The notes under the pieces were generated by a model that was not told the origin of the DNA, made no database searches, and saw only the letters and a list, made by a program, of their open reading frames with translations. DNA of 64,000 bases from Shinisaurus crocodilurus. Taxonomy: Eukaryota; Chordata; Lepidosauria; Squamata; Shinisauridae. Below are positions 44,427 through 64,000 of the stretch, in pieces. The DNA is taken from positions 38,346,339 to 38,410,338 of the forward strand of contig CM037879.1 in assembly GCA_021292165.1 (NCBI GenBank), written 5' to 3'. Each line of letters begins with the position of its first letter. Position 1 is the first letter of the stretch. Both the position numbers and the translations under genes were made by a program.

Positions 44427-44570
44427 AAGCTGCAATCCTATGCAAGTTTAGACAGAGAAAAGGCCTATATCTTCCAGGATGGCCCAGCCAACTATGCTGG
44501 CTGGGGCATGCTGGGAGTTGTAGGTCTTTTTTTTTTTTGGTCTAAACATGCATAGGATTGCACTTGGAAT
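44427..44570. mobile_element. palindromic MITE, same group as 33724-33855
   Basis: GCAATCCTATGCAAGTTTAG and CTAAACATGCATAGGATTGC are inverse; the core has CCCAGCCAACTATGCTGGCT. Confidence 0.82.
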
Positions 44571-45861
44571 GTTCTGAAAACAGTCATTTGATTCCATGGG
44601 TCAGTCTACGATAAAATAATCAACCATATAGTCTGCTCACTGAAACATAATGCTTCAATGCTCTTTCTTGATGGGAAAGGGGGGGGAGAACAACGACCAC
44701 ATTTAAAGTTTTTAAATCAAAATGATTTTTTTTCATCATTTTAATAAATATATATATCAAGAAAAAAAAACCTCACTTTACTACAACACCACCTTAGTAT
44801 ACAAGTACCTAAATATCTAAGCTTAAAACATCAGATGTTTGACATATACCAGAAAAAGAACAGATTTTCCCCCCCTAATCTCAACTGAATATAACACAAG
44901 AAAAGCTGACTTTAAAAAAAAAAATGGTCCATGTGGGACAAATGACTCAATGATCCTACTCATACACTGTATGAATGAGACCTATATTTAATATTGATAG
45001 CAATAATAAAAAAAAATTTGTCTTGGAGAAATAAGGTAGGATAATTTTTTTTAACAATTAGATGTTATTAGCATTGACCAACCTTGCAAATTTCCTAATA
45101 TTGGCATAGATATCTTTAATTCTCTGCAAAATTTCTTTATGCATCTCCTAAGCACACAAGAAAGGTGGGGATAGCCTAATGTAATCGTACCTGGCGCAAA
45201 TTACAAGCTTTTAAAGATGACAACAGAATGTGTTGGTAGGAGAACATCACTGTGTAACCTCAAATATATGTCTTTTTTTAACACACACAATGTTAAGTTT
45301 GGACTGGAGCACTGGAATCTGTAGTGAAGTTGTCCCTGGTCAAGGATCTGGCTTTGGATTAATGGCTTTTAAGATCTTGAGTTTCCTATTTGGCATTGGT
45401 CCAAATGTGTGTGCATGTCTGTGTGTGCGTGCATGTATGTGTGGGTGTTGTGCCCCTTCCTGGCTGTCCGGGTTGGAGCACTTCCTGGCTGTCCTGTCTC
45501 CTGGAGCACTTCCTAGCTGTCCTGTCTCCTTGCTCCTGCAATTCTCTGACTGCTTCTATGTCCTCAGATGTGGAGGTGAGGGGGTTAAGATCCACACATG
45601 TCATCCTCCTGCTGCCCAACTCTGGCTCCCAACTCTGCAGTGAAGGCATGCGCCGCTTCTTCCACAGCCTCCCACTCCCTTCTGCCATATATACAGCTGC
45701 AACTACCACAGTCACGTGGGATGCTCTTCCCTTCTTGCGAGACATTGTGGTTTCTAGCCAGGCCCTGCCCCATTGCCTGGACAGGGAGGTCATGGCTTGC
45801 TGCCTCACTTGTTCACTGTTTAAAGCTGCAGGCTTGCTGGCTGGGCTCTTGCAGGCAGGGC
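44571..45861. other. non-coding stretch with several chance open frames
   Basis: 44,680-45,230 is AT-rich. 45,230-45,910 has overlapping open frames of 137-174 codons on both strands without recognisable domains; they are not called as genes. Confidence 0.45.
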
Positions 45862-46082
45862 TGGGGTATAACCTGTGAGCTTCTGCATGCAAAGCATGTG
45901 CTCTACCCATTGAGCTATGGCCCTTCCCGAGATTCCTAGGCCAGCATAAGCCCTAGTTCTTTTCATGCTTTCCATAGATAACGGCATGAAAAGTGTGCCT
46001 ACAGAGGAACACAGGTGGTTGCATTTTTGGCCTTCCTTTACAAACTGTGGGCTGTGGGGTAAGGAATGGGATTTGAAAGATG
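45862..46082 (+). repeat. 221-bp local duplication, derived copy
   Basis: Identical to 47075-47295 except for one base (GAACACAGG against GAACAAAGG). It contains only the head half of a tRNA-Ala SINE plus 150 bp of that SINE's 5' flank, so this copy is probably derived from the 47-kb locus, where the SINE is whole. Confidence 0.96.
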
Positions 46083-46944
46083 GGCACATATTGAGGATCA
46101 TGAAGTCAATTAACACCTCTGTTAGGGTCTGCCAATTGTCTGACATAGCTACAATGACATTAGATTACATCTGTATTTAGGGCAAAATTAAACTCCTTTT
46201 GAATTATCCAAATACTTTGGATGTTCTCTAGACTGTTTGGATACACAGAGCCACACTTCGTAGAAGGGCCATTAAGCTGTGCGTGTTTTGAATAAGATAC
46301 ATTATATGAAGATGGATGGGGATCATTCCTTGGGCTTGTATCCCACTGAAGAAAGAAGATGGGTACTGAGGCTACAGTAAATAAAGCTACCCCTTCTCCA
46401 CATCCAGAAGAGCAGCTGCTTCAGGTTCTTTCATATATACAAGTAGCATGAAGCTGAAAGGAAGAGAAAGAAGGAGAAGGCATACTCTTTACAGGGGCAG
46501 CCTAGTTATCTTAGTGGCCCAGGGCTGTCAAAGCAGACCAGGGGACTACGTAGCCAGATATCCTTCTCCCATTACACACTGACAGACTGATAAAAATCTT
46601 CTACATTCATAATATAAGAGATCAAGAAGAGATAGCTTTAAATCCCCACCACTTTTGAAACACTTCTGGTGCCCCTCCGCCCCCAATTCCACGGTCTCAA
46701 ATAAAACTGGGGGAAACTCTGTTTGCAGGTTGCATATGCTTAATTTGACCTAGGTCTCCACAGGGATGAGCCATGGAATCTATCTTAAAGTTCAGGCCCA
46801 GCCCTGGAGTATGTGAAGTACTGTTAAAGAGACACATACCTCTGGTTTTGTGTACAGTGCCTTTTCCATCACCAATAACTAACCACAACTGACCCCCACT
46901 TATCTGCAATCAGGTTGAATGACTTCTATGTCAGACATTGGACA

Positions 46945-47145
46945 TAAGAAAACAAACTGCCTTGTACTAGTTGAGACGATTTGGTCCATTTAGCCCAGTA
47001 TTGTCTACTCTGGCTGGCAGTAACTCTGGTAGAGGTCTTTCTCATCACCTGGTACCTGAACTTTTAATGGGAGATGGGGTATAACCTGTGAGCTTCTGCA
47101 TGCAAAGCATGTGCTCTACCCATTGAGCTATGGCCCTTCCCGAGA
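46945..47145 (-). mobile_element. tRNA-Ala-derived SINE
   Basis: GGTCCATTTAGCCCAGTATT, GTCTACTCTGGCTGGCAG, then TTCTGCATGCAAAGCATGTG and ACCCATTGAGCTATGGCCC. Its head half is included in the 221-bp duplication. Confidence 0.82.
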
Positions 47146-47295
47146 TTCCTAGGCCAGCATAAGCCCTAGTTCTTTTCATGCTTTCCATAGATAACGGCAT
47201 GAAAAGTGTGCCTACAGAGGAACAAAGGTGGTTGCATTTTTGGCCTTCCTTTACAAACTGTGGGCTGTGGGGTAAGGAATGGGATTTGAAAGATG
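47075..47295 (+). repeat. 221-bp local duplication, probable source copy
   Basis: Joins continuously to the rest of the SINE at 46945-47074, which the other copy lacks. Confidence 0.95.
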
Positions 47296-47551
47296 CTATA
47301 AAGTTGTTTGAGTAATTCATGTGGCTATTTCACAAAATAAAAATAATTTTAAGGGGACACATAGGCAGGCTTTGAAAATCAATCATTTTTTAAAAAGAGT
47401 TACAATTATTGAATACACTCTGCTGCTATCTTAGGGGCGTGAGGTGACTACAACATTGGGTCTAGATGTGAGAAAGTTCTTTATTCACCCCTGAACAAAA
47501 ATAAGAGCATGATCTAGCAAACGGTAAGCACTTTGCTGGTATTAAGATTGC

Positions 47552-47680
47552 ACTTAGTTCATGTCAGGCTCCCTGGTGGGGAGGGTGTGTAAAGGATTGT
47601 GTTTTTTCCAACTGGCTCATTTGGTTCTTTCAGCCACAATCTCAGTGATTTCAATAGGACAGAATTCATTGTGTTCTTAA
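47552..47680 (+). repeat. diverged 125-bp repeat, partner of 48704-48830
   Basis: Shared words in order: TTCATGTCAG, CTCCCTGG, AAAGGATTGTGTTTT, TTGGTTCTTTCAGC, AATTCATTGTG. One copy lies in the likely SERTAD4 3' UTR. Confidence 0.65.
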
Positions 47681-47884
47681 CCCTCCCACTATTATCAGTG
47701 GGATTCAAAAGTGTGGAATTTTAGCTGGATACTGCCCAAAATGTGCATTTTAAAATGAAACTGACCAAAATTTGATTCTAACAATTCAAGATTATCCCCC
47801 GTTTCTCCAAGATAATCTTTTTTTAAAAAAAAAAAGGAAAAAAGAAAAAAAAGATTAAAATCCTTACATTCATTTCAGATAAAA

Positions 47885-49044
47885 AATCTTATATCACCAC
47901 ATCATTTATTAACATTGTGCTTTTTTCCCCCAAAATAAAAAACCCTAAAGTTATATGAAACCCCAGTACATGCTCTTTACAATTTTAAAGAGAGAAAATG
48001 ATGTGAAACAGAGTAAAGTATAAAGCATGCCACTGGTTCATGAACTTCATTATACCAGAAAGAAAAAGGAAAAATCACAGCAACAGACAGTTGCCATAGA
48101 AATGTTCAAGCAGCTAATGCTTGTTTACAAGAGACATCTCTCTATTGTTTTTTCTTCAATCCCTTCCCAAGGATGGCAAACCAAAAAGCAATTGAGCAAA
48201 AAAGAATAGAGGCATTTGAATAGGAAATCAAACTCTGTATTTCAGAGAATACAGGTTTCTAATAATATTCAATCCACCCTGTTATTATTTTTTCCTGTTT
48301 AGGTTACATCCCTGCTGTAGCTGTTTTTTAAACTTAATTTTCACCCTGGAAAAATTAAGATAAAAAGTAAGGCACCAAGGAAACTCTGCCCTTTATAGCA
48401 ATAAACCACCATAAGGCTTGTTCATTCTTGCAGCTTAGCTGAAAACTGTACATGTGCTGGAACTGTATGTGGTATTTCTGATTAAGATTCCATAAGGTGT
48501 TATTGCACCCTATTAATTAAACCAGACACTTAAATACAGCTGAATAGTGTCAATACTAGATCACGGCGTGGATTTATTCCTCTTCAACTATATGCAGTCT
48601 TTCTCACAGCCATTCTTGTTGGGCAAGACGTATACCTCCCCCTTTGCTGGTAATAATTTGCTTATCAAATATATAGTTAACTGATAAGCATAAAGGAGAT
48701 TCCTCTTAATTCATGTCAGATTCCCTGGGGGAAGGGTTTGTGAAAAGGATTATGTTTTCTCCATCTGGTTTATTGGTTCTTTCAGCAACAAAAGCTAAAA
48801 TATACATTGCAATTCAATTGTGCTCTTTATGAAGATCCCATATCTTTATAAATAGCTCTGTGATGCAGACCATACATACGCTTTGATGCAATCTGCTCCC
48901 CAGTCCTTAAAACTATCCATGAAGCTTATGCCATGATTGTATTGGTTGTACAAAAGTATAAGAAAATCCATCCGGAATGAAATTTTGTTCGATAAATTCA
49001 ACATGCTGTGCGTGCTTCAAAACTGCAATTATAGGGAAGATGGT
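47885..49044 (-). other. probable SERTAD4 3' UTR
   Basis: This is AT-rich sequence just downstream of the stop codon with few recognisable repeats. Minus-strand AATAAA signals occur at 48578-48573 and 47910-47905; the second is followed by GA/T-rich sequence where cleavage could fall near 47,885. The extent is an inference and needs transcript data. Confidence 0.35.
48704..48830 (+). repeat. diverged 125-bp repeat, partner of 47552-47680
   Basis: Contains TTCATGTCAG, TTCCCTGG, AAAGGATTATGTTTT, TTGGTTCTTTCAGC and AATTCAATTGTG in the same order. Confidence 0.65.
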
Positions 49045-59359
<10,315 letters not shown>

Positions 59360-59720
59360 CGCTGCGCCTCCGATCTGCAAACGGAGACAAAGATAGCGCG
59401 GCCCGTCAGGTCAGGCAGCCACCGCCCGCAAGCCCCCTGCCCTGCCCTGCCCTGCCCTAGCCTAGCCGGCAGCGGCCATTGCGTGCCTGCGCCCCGCAGT
59501 CAGCCTGGCATTGGGCTCTCTCCACGGAGCCTTTCGGCTTCTCTTACCGCCGCCGAGGGATCCATTCCGCCCAGTCGCTAGCTGGCCTTTCTCACCCATT
59601 GCCCTCGCTCGCCGTGGATGTCATTCAGTTGCGCCCAGCGGACGCAGGCTATTTTCCCTTCACGTTCCCGATATTCCCTTAAAACAAATTGTATTTTTGC
59701 ACCCCCTATGAAACAACTCG

Positions 59721-62185
59721 CGCTAAACTAAGCACCAGCTCCAAGGGCTGACACCATCACCCCCGCCGCTCCCCAAATTCCCTTGGGAGTAAGCGCCGTT
59801 GATTCCGGTGGCACTTACTTCCAGGTAAGTCTGTGCGCTTAGGATCGCAGCCTTTCCCCTAAGAAAGGCAACCCTTTCCCTCGCTTATTGACAGGCTGCC
59901 CCCAATCCCCTTCGTCGCCTTTCTCTTCTTAATTCAAATTCTATCCTTCCTTCCTTTTCTGAAAGAAAGAAATCCAAACAAACCGATCCGAGCGATGCTC
60001 CCAGATTGCAAGAGGATCACTTTATTCTCTCCACACACAGCGACCTCAGCAACGACATTGTACGCGCGTCTCTTATGTGTGGCTGGCTGACTGGCTTTCT
60101 CTCTCCCCCCCCCCTTTCTTTTTCCCTCCCTCCTTCCCTCCCTCTTTCCCTCCCCAAACGAAACAGAGCGAGACTCTTAGGTAGTTGTTTCCACCAGCCC
60201 CGATTGGGCTGAACTGGATCTGCCTCCAGTCAAAACACTGAGATTAAGACAGAAAATTGGCTCCGGTTTCAAGCCGTGAGTTGCAGTCCCACAGGAGCCA
60301 AGCACAACATCAGTGGAGCAAGCAGAATATTAAACAGGAGCAGGGACTACAGGGGCCGGAGCCAGGCTGTGTGAGTGAGCTATCCATCCAGTCCCAGAGA
60401 GAGAGAGAGAGAGAGAGAGGCAAACTTTCTGAAAAGGGATAGCCAACCCACATCACAATGCACTTTCTACAATTCACCTACTCTTTGGCACACAAGCCAG
60501 ACGCCTCCTCTGCCCTTCCTTGTGCTCTCCAAGAAACAAGAATTTAGTTTCCTTTTCAAGTTTTCACATATTTCTCAAGTTAATGCCACTGCAGGAAGGA
60601 AGACAGGGGTCCTCCAAAGTGAGGGGGGAGCAGGGGGTGGGAGGTGGAAAGGGAATGGAATGGAAAGCCAGCAGTATGTTAAGAATTAAAGTCTGTCTGG
60701 TCAAGACTGATGAAGAACAATAATAACTAAGGAACAGTCAGGACCTCCGGTTGGTGTTCAAATGTCTGGAGAATCTCCTTGTTATTTCAACCAGGAGTCA
60801 GAGGGGGCTGCATTTCCTCTTGTACATAGAATTGGGGACAGAATCAAGGGGCCAATTTACAAAAATTTCCAAATATAAATGGTTAACGGATCAAGCCTTA
60901 CAATATTTCCACTGGCTTCAGGATGAAAAATGTGACAAGGGCCACAGAAGTGCTCCAGATTTAGCAGAGTGCTCCTTAACCTACCAGTATTCTGTTGTCC
61001 AGCAAGCTGTGAAATTATGATTTAGCCATGGTTTCTGCTGCATACTTCTGGAGATGTTTCCCACACAGGAAACTATGGTTTTGAAATATATTTCCTTCTT
61101 TCCTAAAATAAGCTTGGGTGTTGTTGTTTTTACCATAGTCCAGCATCCCTGGCCAAAGACTACTCAGTGGTACCAATCCAGAGTAATTTAGTCATAGTTA
61201 AGTCCCTTTGAAGTTGGGGTTTATCTAATTACTCACCACTGCATAGGGCAGATTTCAACAGGACTTCAGTATCACTAACTTTGCCTGGATTAGGGCCCAC
61301 ATTTTTAGTTTACTATCTGTGTTACATAAATTAAATCATAAAGTTATACGAGGTAGCCAATTCACTAAAGGTGGTATTAAAAAAAACATCCTAAAGAAAG
61401 TACACTTGAAGCTTCAAAATCCCCCTCTCTCTGATCACCATTTGTGATGGCAAGGAGGTGCCCTATATGTACAGTGCTATCCTGTGCATGTCTACTCAGA
61501 AGTATGCCCCATTGAGTTCACTGGGATTTACTCCCAGGGATTACTGCCTCAGTCTCCCACCCATTCTCTCCAAAATGGGTATTCAAACACTGGTTTGGAT
61601 ACCTTATTTTTTCCTCTTGCAGAACCTTCAAAGCTGCCTTAAGTACTTCCATTCTGGAAGAGAAATGTGGGGTATAAATGTTCTTATAAAGGGGAAGGGA
61701 GGAGTCCAGAAGGATGATACACATACACACAGAAGTCCGTTTTCATGAATGATCACCCTTATTGGATTGGGCCTAAGTACTTGTATTACAGCTCTCTAGC
61801 ACACACATTTAACTTTGTAGGGAAAACATTGGTAATTCATTTCTCTAAACTGTTTGCTTCTGTAACTTGTGAGGAACTGAAAACGGGGATCTTCTGAAAG
61901 ATTGCAAATGGTGCCTATGTTTAATTTCTGTTCTAAAATGTGCTACATAGATTAATCTCATAGTTAATTTCCAAAGGAGTGGCAAGTTTCAGAATCTATG
62001 CATGTTAGAACACCTCTACTTTTCCAGTGCTTCTGGCTTTTTATCTCCTTGCAAAGTAAACACTGGAAAACCTACAATGCCAAACTTTTTGTTTAATTTG
62101 TGTATTTATCTTTACTGTAGGTTTTCTGAGTCTGCAGATTTTTGTCCCTCACTAACTTTATTCAGTCATTCACCCTCATCATAAG
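59721..62185. other. 5' flank of SERTAD4
   Basis: A half-MITE at about 59,765-59,850, a pyrimidine tract at 60,100-60,160, and otherwise unique sequence. It may hold the non-coding first exon and enhancers, which I could not place. Confidence 0.4.
60395..60420 (+). repeat. (GA)n microsatellite upstream of SERTAD4
   Basis: About twelve GA units. Confidence 0.95.
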
Positions 62186-63285
62186 ATAAGAAAATAAGAG
62201 CCATGCTGGATCAGACCAAGGGTCCATCTAGTCCAGCATTTTGTTCACAGTGGCCAACCAGCTGCCCACAGGATCCCACAAGCAGAATATGAGTGCAACA
62301 GCACCCTCCCACCCATGTTCCCCAGCAACTAGTGTACATAGGCATACTGCCTCTGATACTGGAGGTACCATATAGCCATTCAGGAACTAGTAGCCATTGA
62401 TAGCCTTCTCCTCCAAGAATTTGTCCAATCCCCTTTTAAAGCCATCCAAGTTGATGGCCATCACTACATCTTGTGGAAGTGAATGTCATAGTTTAACTAT
62501 GTGCTGTGTGAAGAAGTACTTCCTTTTATCTGGCCTGAATCTCCCACCAATCAGCTTTGTGGGATGACGGGGGTGGGGGGTTCTAGTATTATGAGAGGGA
62601 GAAAACTGTCTCCCTATCCACTTTCTCCGCACCGTGCATAATTTTGTACACCTCTATCATGTCTCCCCTTACCTTTTTTCTAAGCTAAACAATCGAAGCT
62701 GCTGTAACCTTTCCTTGCACAGGAGTTGCTCCAGCCCCTTGATCATTTTAGTTGCCCTTTTCTGCACTTTTTCCAACTCAATATTCTTTTTTAGGTGCAG
62801 TGACCAGAACTGTACACAGTATTCTAAGTGCGGTCGCACCATATATTTGTATAAGGGCAATATGATATTGGCAGTTTTATTTTCAATTTTTTTCCTAATT
62901 ATGCCTAACATGCAGTTTGCCTTTTTCACAGCAGCCGCACACTGCAGTCATCGAGCTGTCCACCACAACTCCCAAGATCTCTTTCTTGGTCACTCACAGC
63001 TAGCTCAGATCCCATCAGTTTATACTTGAAGTTGGAATTTTTTGCCCCAACGTGCATTACTTTACACTTGCTTACACTAAACTGCATTTGCCATTTGCCC
63101 ATTCTCCCAGCTTGGAGAGATCATTTTGGAGCTCTCACAATCCCTTTTTGTTTTAACTACCCTAAATAATTTGGTGTCGTCAGCAAACTTGGCCACTTCA
63201 CTGCTCACTCCCAATTCCAGATCATTAATGAATAAGTTGAAAAGCATTGGTCCCAATACAGAACCCTGTGGGACCCCACCCCATT
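62186..63285 (-). mobile_element. degraded CR1-like LINE, reverse transcriptase to 3' end
   Basis: The left end carries the tail also seen at 2832-3115 and 52296-52560 (GCTGGATCAGACCAAGGGTC). On the minus strand the order is [20 protein letters not shown] and [14 protein letters not shown] (RT core, about 63077-63285), then MVRPHLEYCVQFWSLHLKKN, IELEKVQKRATKMIKGLE and LFSLEKR (62669-62929). Frames are broken between the parts. The sequence right of 63285 no longer matches. Confidence 0.9.
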
Positions 63286-64000
63286 GCATAAGAGGGGTGG
63301 GGAGAATGGCGTTGTGCTTGCTGGCCCCACCCCCTCCATTGCATCCCCATAACCCAGCCCTGCCTCCTTCCATGTGTTGGATGGGGAAGTTGGAAGTGGG
63401 AAGTCTGCTCTTTGTATGGAAGCTCCCTGCATGATTTTGAACACTGACTGTGCCGGGTTCTAAATTGCACAGGGAGCCTCCATATGTAGAGAAGGTTCCC
63501 TGCTTCAGACATGGCTCTCCACTTTCACATGTGGAAGGCAGCGGGGCTTGGTGACAAGGATGTGATGGAGAGGTAGGGCCGGCAGCAAGCACATTCCTGC
63601 TCTCCCCCTCATGCAATTCTGCTTGCTTGAGGTGTCAGACAACTGAATACGGCTGTGTGTCACATACTCCAGAAAGGGGAGATATTACCCGGCTCTTTTT
63701 CAGAGCAGTTACTGCAGGTGTACAAATTTCCCCTCCATTTACTCCCCAGCCATTACATTTGCATATATTTCTGCACTGGGGTTTTAGAACTGTTTGGGAA
63801 CCGCAGCAGATAAGTGCTCCAAAAAGAAGCCATGAAAAGAGGGAGGGAGATAATTTCTGGATTAGCTGGAGACTCAGGGAAGTGTTGAAAAGGTGGAGGC
63901 TTATCAGTTCAACACTTAAAATCAAGATCATTACATTGCTATGGGGGAGATACTCCCCCCCCCTTTTGGGGCACCTTCTTTTGCTGCTTTCCCTGCCTTT
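63286..64000. other. unassigned right end of window
   Basis: Sequence beyond the CR1 break; no gene or repeat recognised. Confidence 0.45.

Noticed and set aside
45230..45910. Possible protein gene (overlapping frames of 137, 162 and 174 codons)
   Set aside because: The frames overlap on opposite strands, have no domain or motif I recognise, no splice context, and one overlaps SINE and duplicated sequence.

Overview
The window is nuclear DNA from a reptile, most likely a squamate (lizard or snake). The evidence is the repeat mix: CR1 and L2-type LINEs, Sauria-like tRNA SINEs, a second SINE with a tRNA-Ala-like head, a 5S rRNA-derived SINE with a CR1 tail, and very many short palindromic hAT-type elements with 8-bp target duplications. 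I cannot name the species.

The only host gene I can support is SERTAD4 (SERTA domain-containing protein 4), on the minus strand in the right part of the window. Coding exon 1 lies at 59359..59115, exon 2 at 55097..54982 and exon 3 at 49791..49045. Splice sites and phases agree, and the predicted protein is about 368 residues. One extra base near 59323-59325 breaks the reading frame in coding exon 1. It is either an assembly error or a real lesion. The start exon sits in a CpG-rich block (about 59,100-59,700) that is the likely promoter side. The 3' UTR probably continues left of 49,045 towards about 47,900.

From 1 to about 47,500 I see no host coding exon. This is the region downstream of SERTAD4, made of layered repeats. 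Notable parts are: (i) three members of one hAT transposon family (17404-18375, 36705-37796, 38296-38896) with the same termini and 7/8 or 8/8 target duplications but different interiors. One keeps the C-terminal dimerisation region of a hAT transposase. One carries a GC-rich cargo with an array of near-identical hairpins whose loops are inverted relative to each other. (ii) A family of foldback elements with ends like GGTTCACACAACATGACAAC, in short and roughly 1-kb forms. (iii) Nested insertions up to four levels deep (13.68-14.50 kb; also 4.58-5.02 and 25.81-26.50 kb). (iv) Two recent local duplications (511-525 bp and 221 bp). (v) A degenerate L2-type LINE with a recognisable reverse transcriptase (27.71-29.52 kb) and CR1 fragments at 5.4, 52.3 and 62.2-63.3 kb.

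To the right of SERTAD4 (60-64 kb) there is promoter-flanking sequence, simple repeats and a degraded CR1. No rRNA or functional tRNA gene, CRISPR array, retrovirus or toxin gene was found. I saw no convincing new multi-gene system. The most unusual object is the hAT element at 36.7-37.8 kb.
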